Source: Rhizophagus irregularis (Eukaryota > Glomeromycota > Glomeromycetes > Glomerales > Glomeraceae). Taken from it: a stretch of 64,000 nt of DNA. The translations under genes and the position numbers were made by a program. Shown piece by piece: positions 1 through 11,160 of this stretch. The stretch spans positions 3,332,001-3,396,000 of the forward strand of contig NC_089451.1 of the NCBI RefSeq assembly GCF_026210795.1, given 5' to 3'. The notes below the pieces were generated by a model. It was not told where the DNA came from. It made no database searches and saw only the letters and a list, made by a program, of their open reading frames with translations. The stretch's first letter is position 1; every line of letters starts with the position of its first letter.

Positions 1-3000
1 AATTAATAAATTTTTCCAATCCTTTGTAGTTGCATATATTTTTCAAAAATGAACGCAGTTTATTTTCAATAATAATCCCATTCCAACAAGGAAGAATTTT
101 CATCATACAAGCATCCCGTTGAAAAACTATATAGCGATCCTGATCAGTATGTGCAATTTTCGCCAAATTATCTACATAATTATTACCCATATCATCACCA
201 TGAGCAACAACTTTAAACATTTCCACATGCAAGTTCAATGTTAATATAATTCTACATAAAATAGCCCATAAGAAATTATTATTAGCCTTAAAGTATTCTC
301 GTGAAGTTTGAGAAAATCTTGAGTTCTTTAATTTTTCAAATTGTGTAATTACGTTAAGCGAATCTGTATTAATTCTAACTTTGCTATTTTTTGGAACAAC
401 GCTTAATGCTAAAAGGACTGCTAATAATTCTCCTCTATATGCAGAAGGCCATTTATCAATAGTAGAATAAAATTCTACATGAGGTATATCAAATAAATCA
501 CTAATCTGAGCGAAAGCGCAACTAATACTACATTGTTCAGTACCTAATTCTATTAATGATCCATCGGTGTAAAACTCAAAAATATAATAATTGTTGTTGT
601 CAAAAGGAGCTAATGTGCGTTGTATAGTTAACAAATCATTTCTTGAAGTTGAAGAATCTAATAAATCCAAAATTATATTATCTTGCACTTGTGATAAAAT
701 CACGTGATTTTGCGTTAACGCTTGATGTATAATATCATACTTCTTTTTTGCAAAATCAAAAATGTCAAAAATATTAAATTCTATTAAGTTTGTAAGTTGA
801 CTAGGTGCAAATTGAGAATCTGTTAACAATGGTACTAAACATTGCCAGTCAGCAGAAAATGTACAAGGTGATCGTGTTGATAATGATGCATTAGCAGCAC
901 ATCCATATTCCATACATTGATATATATAAGTATGTGTATTGGTACATCTAGACATATCAATATGAAAATGTTTAATAACAGGTCGTTGTGTATCATCTAT
1001 TCCTTGAATTTTACCAATAACTACGGAGTTAAATTGTGAATTATAAACGGCTATTAAAGATCTATTTTTTTTAGTAATATCATATGATCGAGCCTCTTCC
1101 ACATTGTCAACACGAGCGCCAAATAATTGTGTTATATTAAGAGTCAGATGAACACCATCTGAAGTAATTAAGTTTCTAATATCTGAATACCATTTAGTTT
1201 CTTTCCGTTGTGAAAAAACAGGAATATAAGCCTTAATAAGTATTTCTTTCCATAACAATAAACGAGATTTATCACCTGAAATAATTTGATCTAAAAATAA
1301 GATATTCTTTTCACGAAGTCTCTTCCTATGTTTAGAATAATATGCATTATCTACTACGTCTTCCAAAGGAATTTTACCTCCTTTAATTGATGGAAAAGTA
1401 TTATCATCTAAATTTTCTAACGAAATATTATTATCATAGCATAATAAAAGCATATTAAGAATATAATTATTTTTTCGTGTATGCGGAACACGATTATAAG
1501 GAAGTTTTTCTATCAATGGGCGTGATGTCCATAATTGATCCTGTAAGGATTTTAAACGAATTTCAGTAACTTTTCCTAATAGACCATTATCATTAAGTTG
1601 AATACAAAAATCAGTAATTTTGGCTTGAAGTTGATTGTCGTAAAAATCTCTATATCCATATATATAAGGATTATCAAGTATAGCGTTAGGCGCTGAACGA
1701 GCGAATTTTAATTTGTTTTTAAACATCCTTCTAAAAGGAATAATTAAAGATTCTGTTTGTGTTTTCGATAAAGCCATAACTTGTGACCAGTATTCAACTC
1801 GAGGAACGATAATTCTATTAAATATATATAAAATATGTTTATCAGTAATCTTCTTTTTATACATAAGATTAACTAAATGGTCTATTTCATTCTTGATTTT
1901 GAACATTAGATAATTTCCATCATGTTCAATATTAAAATACACTCCCAGGATACGCATAGGTTCGTGTGGATGTTTGGCTTTAATATTAATTTCTTCACGA
2001 CCAAACTTGATTGAAATTTTGTCATTGTAATTATGAGAATATTTACGCTTCTCAGTTGTAGTCCTCATCATAAGCTCAGACTTTTCTTTGTTGATTTGAA
2101 TATCATTAAGACGATAAAATGTATCAGCAATATATAACATCTTTTCCAATTTCGATTTTTCATCAGTAATCCATTGAGTATCATCCATATACGCCATAAT
2201 GGAAACATTTTGTTGATTGAGTACACCTTCTTCTTGAACAACTGATTTTGATATACAAGAAATATTATATCCCAATTGTTGTTTATCAATTTCTGCTAAA
2301 AGAGGATCGTAATAAATACACCAAAGTAACGGTGAAATAACTTCTCCTTGATCGATTCCTGTAAGAACATCATAAGGTGCAGTTTTTCCATAAGCAGTGA
2401 TTACTTGATTTTTTCTATCTTTAAAAAGTTCTAAAATGAGAGACGAAAAATCGTTAGGAATTTTAATTCTATCCATCGCTTTTTTGAGTTGGAAGATGTT
2501 CACACGATCATAAGCCTTTCCCATATCCTGAGAGAGTATCCATAATTCATTATTATTATCGATTGAATCTTGAATAACTTCGTTTATAATCCTTATCGGT
2601 TCAAATGTTGATTGTTTAGGCAAACCAGCGAATTGATTTGCCTTTAATACATTATTATCTTTCAAAATGATTGCTAAACGACGATTTAGCAAGGAAATAA
2701 GTGCTTTTCGAGTGGTTTCTAAAAGAGTAATAGGGCGAGAGTTTGATAATTCACAATTAAAGGGTTTAGGTTTAGCAATAGGAAAGACCGTCGCATCTTT
2801 CCATTGTTCTGGTAAATATCCTAATTCTATAATTTTACAAATTAAATAATATAAAATATGATTACAATCATCACTTAGATGTTTCAACATTTCATTTGAC
2901 ACGCCTGAAGGTCCTGTCGCTTTTCCATTAGATAGTTGTCGAATAATATCTAACCATTCATCATAAGATGGAGCGTCCATAATACTAGAATATATATTTT

Positions 3001-4693
3001 CGTTAATATGAGGCTGTGGTTTATATTGTTCTTTCCATCTGCCTTGTATTGGTTTCTTTCTATTAACAGAGCCCGCCACTGTTTGAAAATGACGATTTGT
3101 TTCTTCCAACACCTGATTCTCATCTGTAATTAAAACTTCATTACCATTATGATCTTTCTTATAAATTTTTTCAATTGAAATAGAAACCATTTCTTTTTCT
3201 GTAATAGATTGAATCATTCTCCCTTGATCATCTTTATAATTATCACATCGCTTTTTGATGTTAGAGATAATTTGTTCTTGTTCCATAATGTTAAGTTCAA
3301 GTTTAAAAACAATTCTCAATTGTTTTCTAATTTCATTAAGTTCTTCAAGATAACTATGGAACTGATCATTATTTAAAAAATTAAAATTATCGTCAGAAGT
3401 AACTAACTCATACTTGTCTTTTAACTTAATTATCGCGTTTTGATAATTAATCCATTTGTCGATCATTTCCTGATTTGGATGGTTTCTTAATCCTGTGATA
3501 CATGAGCGGATTTCTTGAATACGGTTAATGATATATCTTAAATCAAAGTAAACTGACAACTTTTTCTCAGGAGCACATTTGATCTTCTGTTTTATAACTT
3601 TTTTGTTTTTTATATTTTCATTAGCAGATTTCATGATAAGTTGTCTAAGAGAATCCCACACATGATCAACATGTTTTCTTTTTGTGATCGAACGATCCTT
3701 GAGTTTGATTCTTTCGATTTCATGATCCAAACCAGCACGGAAATTATCCCATGTAAATTCATCATCTTCCTGATCCATTTCATCATATAAAAACACAGTA
3801 CGAGTTATTTTCTTTTTACTTTTGTTAATCTTAGGTAATGTTTTTCCTATAAATAATTGTGTATCAAGCGATAAAGTGACAGTATTATGATCAGTTGTAA
3901 AATGATCATTTTCTATTACAGTACTATTCAAACTTTGGCCAAGTATTGGTAATGAAGCCCAAATATAATCTATTCTTGATTTTTTGTTAGAATCGTTAGG
4001 CGGAATATAAGTATATATATTTTCGTCATCTTCGTTAAATATCGGAATTGTATCTAAAAGGTGTCTGTTTTCTAGCATTTTGAACAATTTGAAATACCAT
4101 CTATTATTAACAAATGACATCAAGTATTTTCTATAATTAATGTTGAAATCACCCATAATGATTATTTCCATATTTTTATTTTTCGCATCATCGATAACAT
4201 TTTCGATATATTGATATAGTTCCTCAATTTGTGTTCTTTCTTTTCTGTTAGCGTTAATGTACACCTGAATTAACCTAACATTTTTCTTTTGACTAAAATT
4301 TAAGTCTAAATATAAAACGCGGCCTTTATGACCAACCGCTTTATGAACAAATATATCGTATTTATCGCTAACGATAATTCCTACGCCTTGACCTTTACCC
4401 CCTTGTTGTGAATAATCAAAATAACCATGGAAACCAAATTGTTGTTGCCAAATTTTTGATTGTCTATAAGAAAGATTAGTCTCGGCTAATCCATATATGT
4501 CAATATCATTGTTTTTCATCGCGTCTAGCATGAAAATTAATTTATCTTTACTAAGGGTACGAATATTCGTAGTAGCTATTTTCGTTATTGAAGAATGTTT
4601 TAAAGATTCTTTTGTAATAATTGGATTGTTATTTTCTATTTGGGGGAAATTTTTATGTTGTTGAATGTTCGAACTAGAAGAAGAAATTATATT
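1..4693 (-). CDS. LINE ORF2: endonuclease, reverse transcriptase and RNase H polyprotein (5' codons displaced, 3' end off window)
   Basis: ORF2 would nick target DNA and copy the element RNA into the nick (target-primed reverse transcription). In one reading frame I see, in order: an exonuclease-endonuclease-phosphatase domain (GLAETN near 4480-4500, MGDFN at about 4145-4156), reverse transcriptase motif A (MGKAYDRVN near 2510), the catalytic box AYMDD at 2180-2194, and an RNase H domain with YTDGS near 560-571, the Glu in YRGELLAV near 440-460, INTDS near 360-375, and a late NNYVD near 175-185. All checked motifs share the frame and I found no stop between them. The frame is open upstream to a stop at 4715, which lies inside the CACTA element. 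The first in-frame ATG of this half is at 4531, already inside the endonuclease fold, so this half is not a natural start. The true first codons are at 11138-11152. Apart from the insertion the coding sequence looks young. Confidence 0.9.
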
Positions 4694-4707
4694 CACTGGT
4701 CGAATGA
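4694..4707 (+). repeat. Left terminal inverted repeat of the CACTA element
   Basis: Fourteen bases starting CACTGGTC, immediately preceded by the target duplication ATT (4691-4693). The mate is at 11124-11137 with one mismatch. Confidence 0.9.
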
Positions 4708-5315
4708 CAACATATCAGAGAAAATTCAGGTACCCGATTCTTCACTAATTCTTCACAGATATATATATTATACAATCCCGATACTTATTCCCGATTGGGC
4801 TCAGGTTCTTGTTGCATTTCTGGATACAACCGGGCATAAATACTTCATAAGTATTGGATTTCTATTGGTGAAGAATCGGGTTTCTGTTATTTTACAAATA
4901 AACGCCCAATATTTACCAAATTAATAACTGAATCTTTTGAAGTTTTAATAAACTATAAGGTGCAAATCGGATAAATATTATGTTAATATCGGATTTCTGA
5001 TATTTTACTTATATTTATATAATATTTAAGTATTTATTTGGGTTATCATAAAGTATCGTTAAACGATACAATACACGCCGGGCAGTAATTGAAATCACGA
5101 TATTTCAAATTGTTTTAATCAATTTATTACTATTCGTTGCAATATATTATATAGCAATATACTAATCAATTTTACAGTAATACATTTGCTTGCTATATTT
5201 AATCGTTGTTATATAGAAATAAACTACAAATCATTCTTGCGTAATAAAAATATAAACTACAAATTATTATTAATATACGTGCTCTTTTAAATCTAACATT
5301 GCATTAATGCATTAA
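4708..5315. other. CACTA left subterminal region, non-coding
   Basis: It holds several copies of a CCGATTCTT/AAGAATCGG-type motif in both orientations (about 4734, 4795, 4869) and short AATCGGAT tracts. Such subterminal repeats are the usual transposase-binding sites in CACTA elements; the binding role here is inferred. I see no convincing gene. The open frame at 4640-4924 crosses the transposon end and is treated as chance. Confidence 0.6.
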
Positions 5316-6925
5316 TTAAACCTGTTCATCAAGTTCGTTAGGTTCATCATTAATATTATCGATATTATCGATCTCATCTTGTGGTTGTACGTCGGATCCG
5401 TACGACTGTGATATCGACCAATCAGGGGCACCTTCAGGCGGTTTTGACTCGTCGATCCACGTTTTATCATCATACCAACGATGTCGTGAAAGTTTTACAT
5501 GACTTATTTTCTCACCAACTCGGTCAGCCAAGCGAAGTAATTTACGTCCCTATAAAAATGAAAAAGAGATAATAAGCAAATGTATACAATAACTATACAA
5601 TTGTTTTATTTGATACTTACACGACGTGACCTCCAGGGCTTGTCATAAACATGAAGAACATGTTTATCCGTTTCAATTTTATTCTTAGGACGAACATGAT
5701 CTTCGATTTCTTTTTTGGTGAGCTCTTCATCAGTTTCAGAAACTTCATCACTGTGGAATCCTCCTTCATTAAATATGGTTTCACAGTCTTCCTTGAATTC
5801 TTCCCAAGATAATGATGACGGTTGAAATTCTTTAAGCGAGGCATCATTAATATTGAACATATGCTCGATGCCTTTCTGACGTCGCTCTTTTTTCTATTGC
5901 AATCAGATATTAGTGATTAGGATAGAAAGGAACAAGATCAAGGATTTTAATTTCATATTTCGGATGTCTTCAGTACTTACATCTTTTCTTCGAGAATTCG
6001 TTCCTTTTCTCTTCTTTTCAAATCTAGTCTTATCCGGATCAAGGCTAACCATCCAGCTTTCTCTACGATGGCGGTGTAGATTCTGTAAGACCCATTTCAA
6101 TTCTATATCTTTGTATTGAAACCTTCCGGTCAAGACTCTAGCGATCTCCTTCATGATGTGTTTTGAAACGTGTGGTGCAATTTCTACCCATTTTTTGGTA
6201 TGATCCAATTGCAATGAATCATCGAGACCGCTAAGTATCTGCACGACCTCATCCTTAATTTTATAAAAAAATATCGATTAAAAAATTTTGCTGAATAACC
6301 AATAGTTACTTGATACTCACATGGAACAACTTATATTGATCTTCGTCCATATCTTCAAGCAAAACCCGAGCACGTCGACGATATCCAGTTTCTGGTTCTG
6401 GCGTGAGTGATGTATTTTGTTTACTCCTTGGAACTGGTGTTGTCTGAGGGGTTGATGGCCATTCAGCTTGTAGGTCGTTCCTTGTTTGAGATTTCTTGAG
6501 GGTCCGAACTTCTTCCGTAAGTGCAGTGATAGCTCTGCTTAGGGCTTCGATATCTGTAAATTGAAATCATGACATTATATTCAAAATATGTAAAATAAAA
6601 AACATAATTATTATATTATAACCATACCATCATTCCTATTATATCTTGTAGTTGAACACCCTCCTTGTTGACTTGGTGAACGACTATCTGAATAATTAGT
6701 CCTATTATGTCTTGTAGTCGAACGTCCTCTTTGTTGACTTGGTGAACGACTATCTGAATAATTAGAATAAGAAGAACGTCTAGACTTGTTCCTTCTTGAA
6801 CGATAACGGTGACGACGATGTGGTGACATTGAGTTTGTTTGATGATGGTTGTAAGAGGTTAAATTTGTTGTAGATAAGCGTCTTAAGCTTATTTTCTTAA
6901 TTTTGAAAGGTCTTCTTCCACGCAT
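5316..6925 (-). CDS. CACTA-borne accessory protein of unknown function, five exons, 436 residues
   Basis: Exons read from splice motifs are 6628-6925, 6321-6553, 5981-6253, 5621-5893 and 5316-5549, all with GT-AG borders (mostly GTAAGT or GTGAGT donors). They sum to 1,311 bp in frame. ATG is at 6925 and TAA at 5316-5318. Residues 1-100 are Arg/Ser-rich with a repeated block NYSDSRSPSQQ, like SR or nucleic-acid-binding tails. The middle carries a Lys/Arg-rich stretch after a helical segment (LDDSLQLDHTKKWVEIAPHV), and the C-terminal quarter is acidic (Asp/Asn/Glu-rich). I do not recognise a domain family. Position and divergent orientation inside a CACTA element suggest a second mobility protein, comparable in role to the DNA-binding TNPA-type partner of plant elements. 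That role is an inference from context only. Confidence 0.8.
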
Positions 6926-7488
6926 TTTTACCAAAATTTGTTAAAGGATAAAAAAAAAACAATACAATAAGGTAAAAGACGTTCTTTTATACCTTTATTT
7001 ATTTCCACAATTAAAATATTATGATTATTAATAATATTTTTTTTTTTCCTATAATTAGATTAAATGTAATGATTACGATTTTTTTTTTAATGATTTAGAT
7101 CAAAGTATAATGATATGGCAGAGAAAAAAAAATCAGTTCGTGGGAAGAAAGGGGTCTTTATATATATTTTTTTTTTGTCATATGAGGACCGATAGGTCTG
7201 TCGAAAGTAACGAAATAGTCTATTAAATAAGCTTTTTTTGATTGAATTTTTTTTTCCTTTTTTTTCATGCCGATAAGTCTATTGAAAATAACGAAATAGT
7301 CTATTGAAGTATAAGCTTTTTTTTGATTCAAATAAAGGAACTTATATTGATTTAAATACAATAAATACAATAAATTGATAGTAACCTAATATGGTCAACA
7401 ATGTCAATTATCAATCATACTAATATATCCGTTCATCGAAGAACCGGAAATTCATTTTTAATAAAATTTTTTTATATTATTATTTACA
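6926..7488. promoter_or_regulatory. Divergent intergenic region between the two CACTA genes
   Basis: This 563-bp stretch must contain the promoters of both element genes. It holds an imperfect tandem duplication of about 80 bp (roughly 7185-7255 and 7265-7335) with the shared core TAACGAAATAGTCTATT. Long T-runs precede each start. No TATA box is unequivocal because the whole region is AT-rich. Confidence 0.55.
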
Positions 7489-10400
7489 ATGACGAGAAAA
7501 TACCGAAGAACAAAAGCTGTCTTTGTAAAGAAATCCTATAATTTTAAACAGAAAACATCAAATAAAGTTCCGTGTCATTGCAATAAATGTAAAGGTAACA
7601 TGGTTGATCCACGTACAAAAAATAGTCATAGTTTAAAAAGGGATATTAGACCAAGAGGAGTTATTGAAGAAATTATAGATTTAAATCAAGTTTCATCTGA
7701 TGACCTAAACCAAGATACATCGGTAGACCTCTTGAATGATCCAATGGAAATAGAATCACATAATTCAGATGATGGTCATCATGAACCTATTGTTGATGAG
7801 GAAAATTATTCGTTTCTTCCCAAAAAATCGAAATCATCAAAAGCCAAATCGAAAGATAAACGAAAACATATCGGTAGTGGAAATTCCAAGAATGTATCAT
7901 ACCCTATTGTTGTTATTGAACAAAGTATTTCAGATGATGATACTAGTGATGCTGATGATGAAGAAAACGATCAAGTTGATAATGACTTTGATCCTATCGA
8001 AGAAATACCAAATGAATCTTCATCCGGCTGGTTTGACGCACCGGAAAATACATACGGTGATGATCCAGAAGCCTCCTTCATTGATTTTACTGAAGACTTT
8101 CATTGGATTGTTTTATGGATCTTATTATATCAAGAGAGATATAAGTTATCCGATGTCACTACCGATTCTTTAGTCAAATTTTTTAGATATCTTTTGGTTC
8201 TTTTGGATGCAAACACGTACAATTCTTTTCCTACATCTTTGTATATGGCACGTAAAAAACTTGGCGTCTGTGCTCATATTGTCAAATTCGCATCGTGTGA
8301 AAAGTGTTGCAAATTGTATAATGTAACAGAAGTATCAACTAACGACCCTTACCAAGTTCCAGCCACAATTCATTGTACCTATGTAGATTTTCCGGATCAT
8401 CCGATGGCAAATCAAAGAAAAAAGTGCAATGCTACACTTGCTAAGAAAGTTCCGGTTACTAACGGAACAATCTATCGACCTTCTTTAACGTTCCCTACTG
8501 TTAGTTTAAAACACCAATTACAATTAATGTATAATCGAAAAGGATTTGAGAAATTATGTAGAAAATGGGCGGACCGTAACGATTCTCAATTTTTGAATGA
8601 TATTTATGACGGAAAGATCTGGAAAACCTTTCAGGATCATCGTCAAAATATACCATTTTTCCGGAAAGATGTCTCAGACCGCCACTTAGGCATCATGTTA
8701 AATATCGACTGGTTCCAACCATTCGATAATTCAACTTATAGTATAGGAGCTCTATATGGTGTAATATGTAACCTGCCTCGAAATGAAAGATTCAAGCCAT
8801 CAAATATTTTGACAATGGCTTTAATTCCGGGGCCAAATGAGCCTAGTTTACATCAACTAAACCATTATATAGCTCCCATCATCGATCAATTAATCGAGTT
8901 ATGGAATGGGATTGAACTATCGAAAACATACGAAAGCTCTACCGGAAAATCTATTCGAGCCGCAGTAATATGCTGCTCATGTGATATTCCAGCCGCGAGA
9001 AAACTCTGCGGTCATATCTCTGCGCGAGTGGCTTGTCATAGATGCTTAAAAAAGGCTCAATATGATGATCGAAATCAACCGAATTTTGGCGGATTTGATG
9101 ATATTGATGAATGGTTTGTCGAAAGAGATATCAACCAGGTTCGAAGGGATGCGCGAGAATGGTTGAATTGCAATACTAAAGATGCTAGAAATAGTCACGT
9201 CCATAATACTTTAGTACGGTGGTCAGAAATGTATCGACTTCCGTACTTTGATTCAGTGCGATTTCTCACAGTGGATCCAATGCATTGTTTGTTCTTGGGT
9301 ATTGCTAAGTGGATCGTGACCAGACTGTGGATCGAGGAGGGCCGATTGACACAAAAAGATTTAGAAACAATGCAAAAAAGGGCAAATGCAATAAAAGTTC
9401 CAGCAGATATCGGTAGAATTCCCTACAAAATTGCTACAGGTGAAGGCTTTTCAAGGTTCACCGCTGATCAATGGAAGACTTTTATCTTAATTTATGCCAC
9501 TTCCATAACATGGGATCTGCTTCAAGAATCGGATAAATTGATACTCGCCAATTTTGTCCGTGCATGCAATATTCTTGTATGCAGATCTATAACAACGAAT
9601 GGGTTAGAAGAAGCTCATAAAAATCTTCTAGAAGTGGCAAAGCTCATTGAAGAAAATTACGGCGCAGAAAAAATTACGCCGAATTTACATTTATGCTTAC
9701 ATATTTGCCATTGTGCGTTAGACTATGGACCATTATACGCGTTCTGGTGTTTCAGTTACGAACGCATGAACGGTCTATTAGGTAATTCCAGATTTCCGAA
9801 CTTATCAATATAATTAAATCAATTTATTAAATAGTCTATATTTATAGGATCGTATCATAGCAGTAATAGAAGAATCGAACCAGAATTATTAAAAACCATT
9901 CAATTCAACTCTCTTCTTGATCAGTTTTCTTCATGCGCCCAAGACCATCAACATTTATCGACTTGTATCACACTAATTACACCGAAAGAAACTACCGGCA
10001 GTCTTGTAATTCATGATGAAATTAATGGAATAGATTACCGGGAATTTTTATCAATGTCTAGAAACGTGGAAGAAATGGCCGGAACAGGTTCGGAACCTTT
10101 TCCAGGTACTTTTCTTAATCCTAAAAGGATAGACACCAACCTTTCAAAAGAAGTATTAGATTTGTTGGTTGAATATTACCGCAATGCCTATGGAAAAGAT
10201 TTCGCAGCACTATCAGATATCCATGCTGCTCCTTCTGCTATACCGGTATTACCAAAAGTGAACACTTATGGACGACTAAAAATTGGATCCGAAGTTTTTG
10301 GGTCAATGTATTCTAAAAGGCACGTCACATCGGCCAAAATATTATCCCAATTTCTCCATGATAATACTAAAGATACTTATCCCGGTATTGTTCAATTTTA

Positions 10401-10695
10401 TTTTGAACATATTATACATTTTCCGGAAGGTTCTGTAAATCATTCCCTAGCATTTGTAAAGTGGTACCTTCCGGCAGAAAATCACAAGACTAGATTTCAT
10501 TGCACAATTAATGGCGATGAAAATTTGTGCAATATAGAACTATGGAAAAAAGAATTTTATGATCTTAGCAGGGATTGTATTATCCCTGTACATAGTATAC
10601 TGGGTCGGTTTGTTGAAGGTTCTTTTTCAATAGGACGAAAAGAAACCCGGAAATATGTGTCAGTAATACCGATCAATAGAAAGTTTCATATTTAA
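7489..10695 (+). CDS. CACTA transposase (tnp2-type), two exons, 1,046 residues
   Basis: Exon 1 is 7489-9781 and exon 2 is 9848-10695. The 66-bp intron has a GTAATT donor and a TTATAG acceptor, and splicing continues the frame as ERMNGLLG-SYHSSNRR, which is the usual sequence context in this family. The enzyme should cut at the CACTG ends and reinsert them at 3-bp targets. Visible features: an N-terminal CxCxxC knuckle (Cys29, 31, 34); a long acidic low-complexity stretch to about residue 190; a Cys cluster near 260-320; a conserved NIDWFQPF block near 405, a candidate catalytic Asp region; a HxxxxxxCHRC zinc pattern near 507-520; DPMHCLFLG near 595; and NLHLCLH...DYGP then ERMNG near 730-765. 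These correspond to the tnp2/EnSpm transposase family. No stop or frameshift apart from the intron, so it looks functional. Confidence 0.93.
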
Positions 10696-11123
10696 AATTT
10701 ATAATAATACTGTAATATCAATCATGTTTTATATTATGAATATTATAAATATACAAATAAATAAATATATAATAATTATTATTAAACCTTTAAATTTCTC
10801 ACCGTCTAATATCAATGTTCTATCAGTATTATTATCGGACATGTGATGTTTTACCGATGCTTATTTATAAATTAATGACAGATCATGACAGATCGGGTGT
10901 TTATTTATTAGTCATCGGGAAATCCGGAAGGTAATCAATTTGTTACTTATTATCAGCTGATCAAATTTGATATACGTTTAGAATCTATCGGCTTCTTATA
11001 TAATAGAATCAATAGGCCTATCGGGATACTGATTATTTAATGATAAAAAAAATAAGAGCCGGTTAAGAACCGAAACCTGATTGGTCCCGATTCTTAACTG
11101 GCTCTTAATACACCGATTCTTCA
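10696..11123. other. CACTA right subterminal region, non-coding
   Basis: The transposase gene ends here. The stretch includes an inverted pair, AGAGCCGGTTAAGAA at about 11056-11070 against TTCTTAACTGGCTCTTA at about 11091-11107, and CCGATTCTT motifs matching those near the left end. It probably serves as 3' UTR and as transposase-binding sites. Confidence 0.6.
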
Positions 11124-11137
11124 TCATTTGACCAGTG
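11124..11137 (-). repeat. Right terminal inverted repeat of the CACTA element
   Basis: The reverse complement begins CACTGGTCAAATGA. It is followed directly by the second ATT copy of the target duplication at 11138-11140. Confidence 0.9.
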
Positions 11138-11152
11138 ATTATTGTTCATCAT
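11138..11152 (-). pseudogene. First five codons of the LINE ORF2, stranded by the CACTA insertion
   Basis: On the minus strand an ATG at 11150-11152 lies eight bases after the ORF1 TAA (11161-11163). It is followed by ATG, AAT, AAT and AAT before the CACTA terminus. The frame equals that of ORF2 left of 4693 once the inserted DNA plus one ATT copy (6,447 bp, a multiple of three) is removed. An in-frame stop at 11177-11179 rules out a start further upstream. This is the natural ORF2 start, separated from its body. Confidence 0.8.
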
Positions 11153-11160
11153 AAAAATAA

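Larger units (their letters stand above)
4694..11137. mobile_element. Complete CACTA (EnSpm/CMC) DNA transposon, 6,444 bp, nested in the LINE
   Basis: The left end reads CACTGGTCGAATGA. The right end, reverse complemented, reads CACTGGTCAAATGA (13 of 14 identical). The element is flanked by ATT at 4691-4693 and ATT at 11138-11140. A 3-bp duplication and a CACT terminus are the hallmarks of the CACTA superfamily. Inside are a tnp2-type transposase on the plus strand, a divergently transcribed five-exon gene on the minus strand, and subterminal repeats of a CCCGATTCTT-like motif near both ends. Both genes have open spliced frames, so the copy may be autonomous and recent. Confidence 0.92.

Noticed and set aside
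1713-2849. Small frames on the plus strand and in other minus frames across the LINE
   Set aside because: Shadows of the ORF2 reading frame that carries AYMDD and the other motifs.
4640-4924. 94-residue plus-strand gene
   Set aside because: It crosses the precise end of the CACTA element and the coding strand of the LINE, so it cannot be an ancestral gene.
7769-8173. 134-residue frame overlapping the transposase start
   Set aside because: A +1-frame shadow of the acidic low-complexity region of the CACTA transposase.
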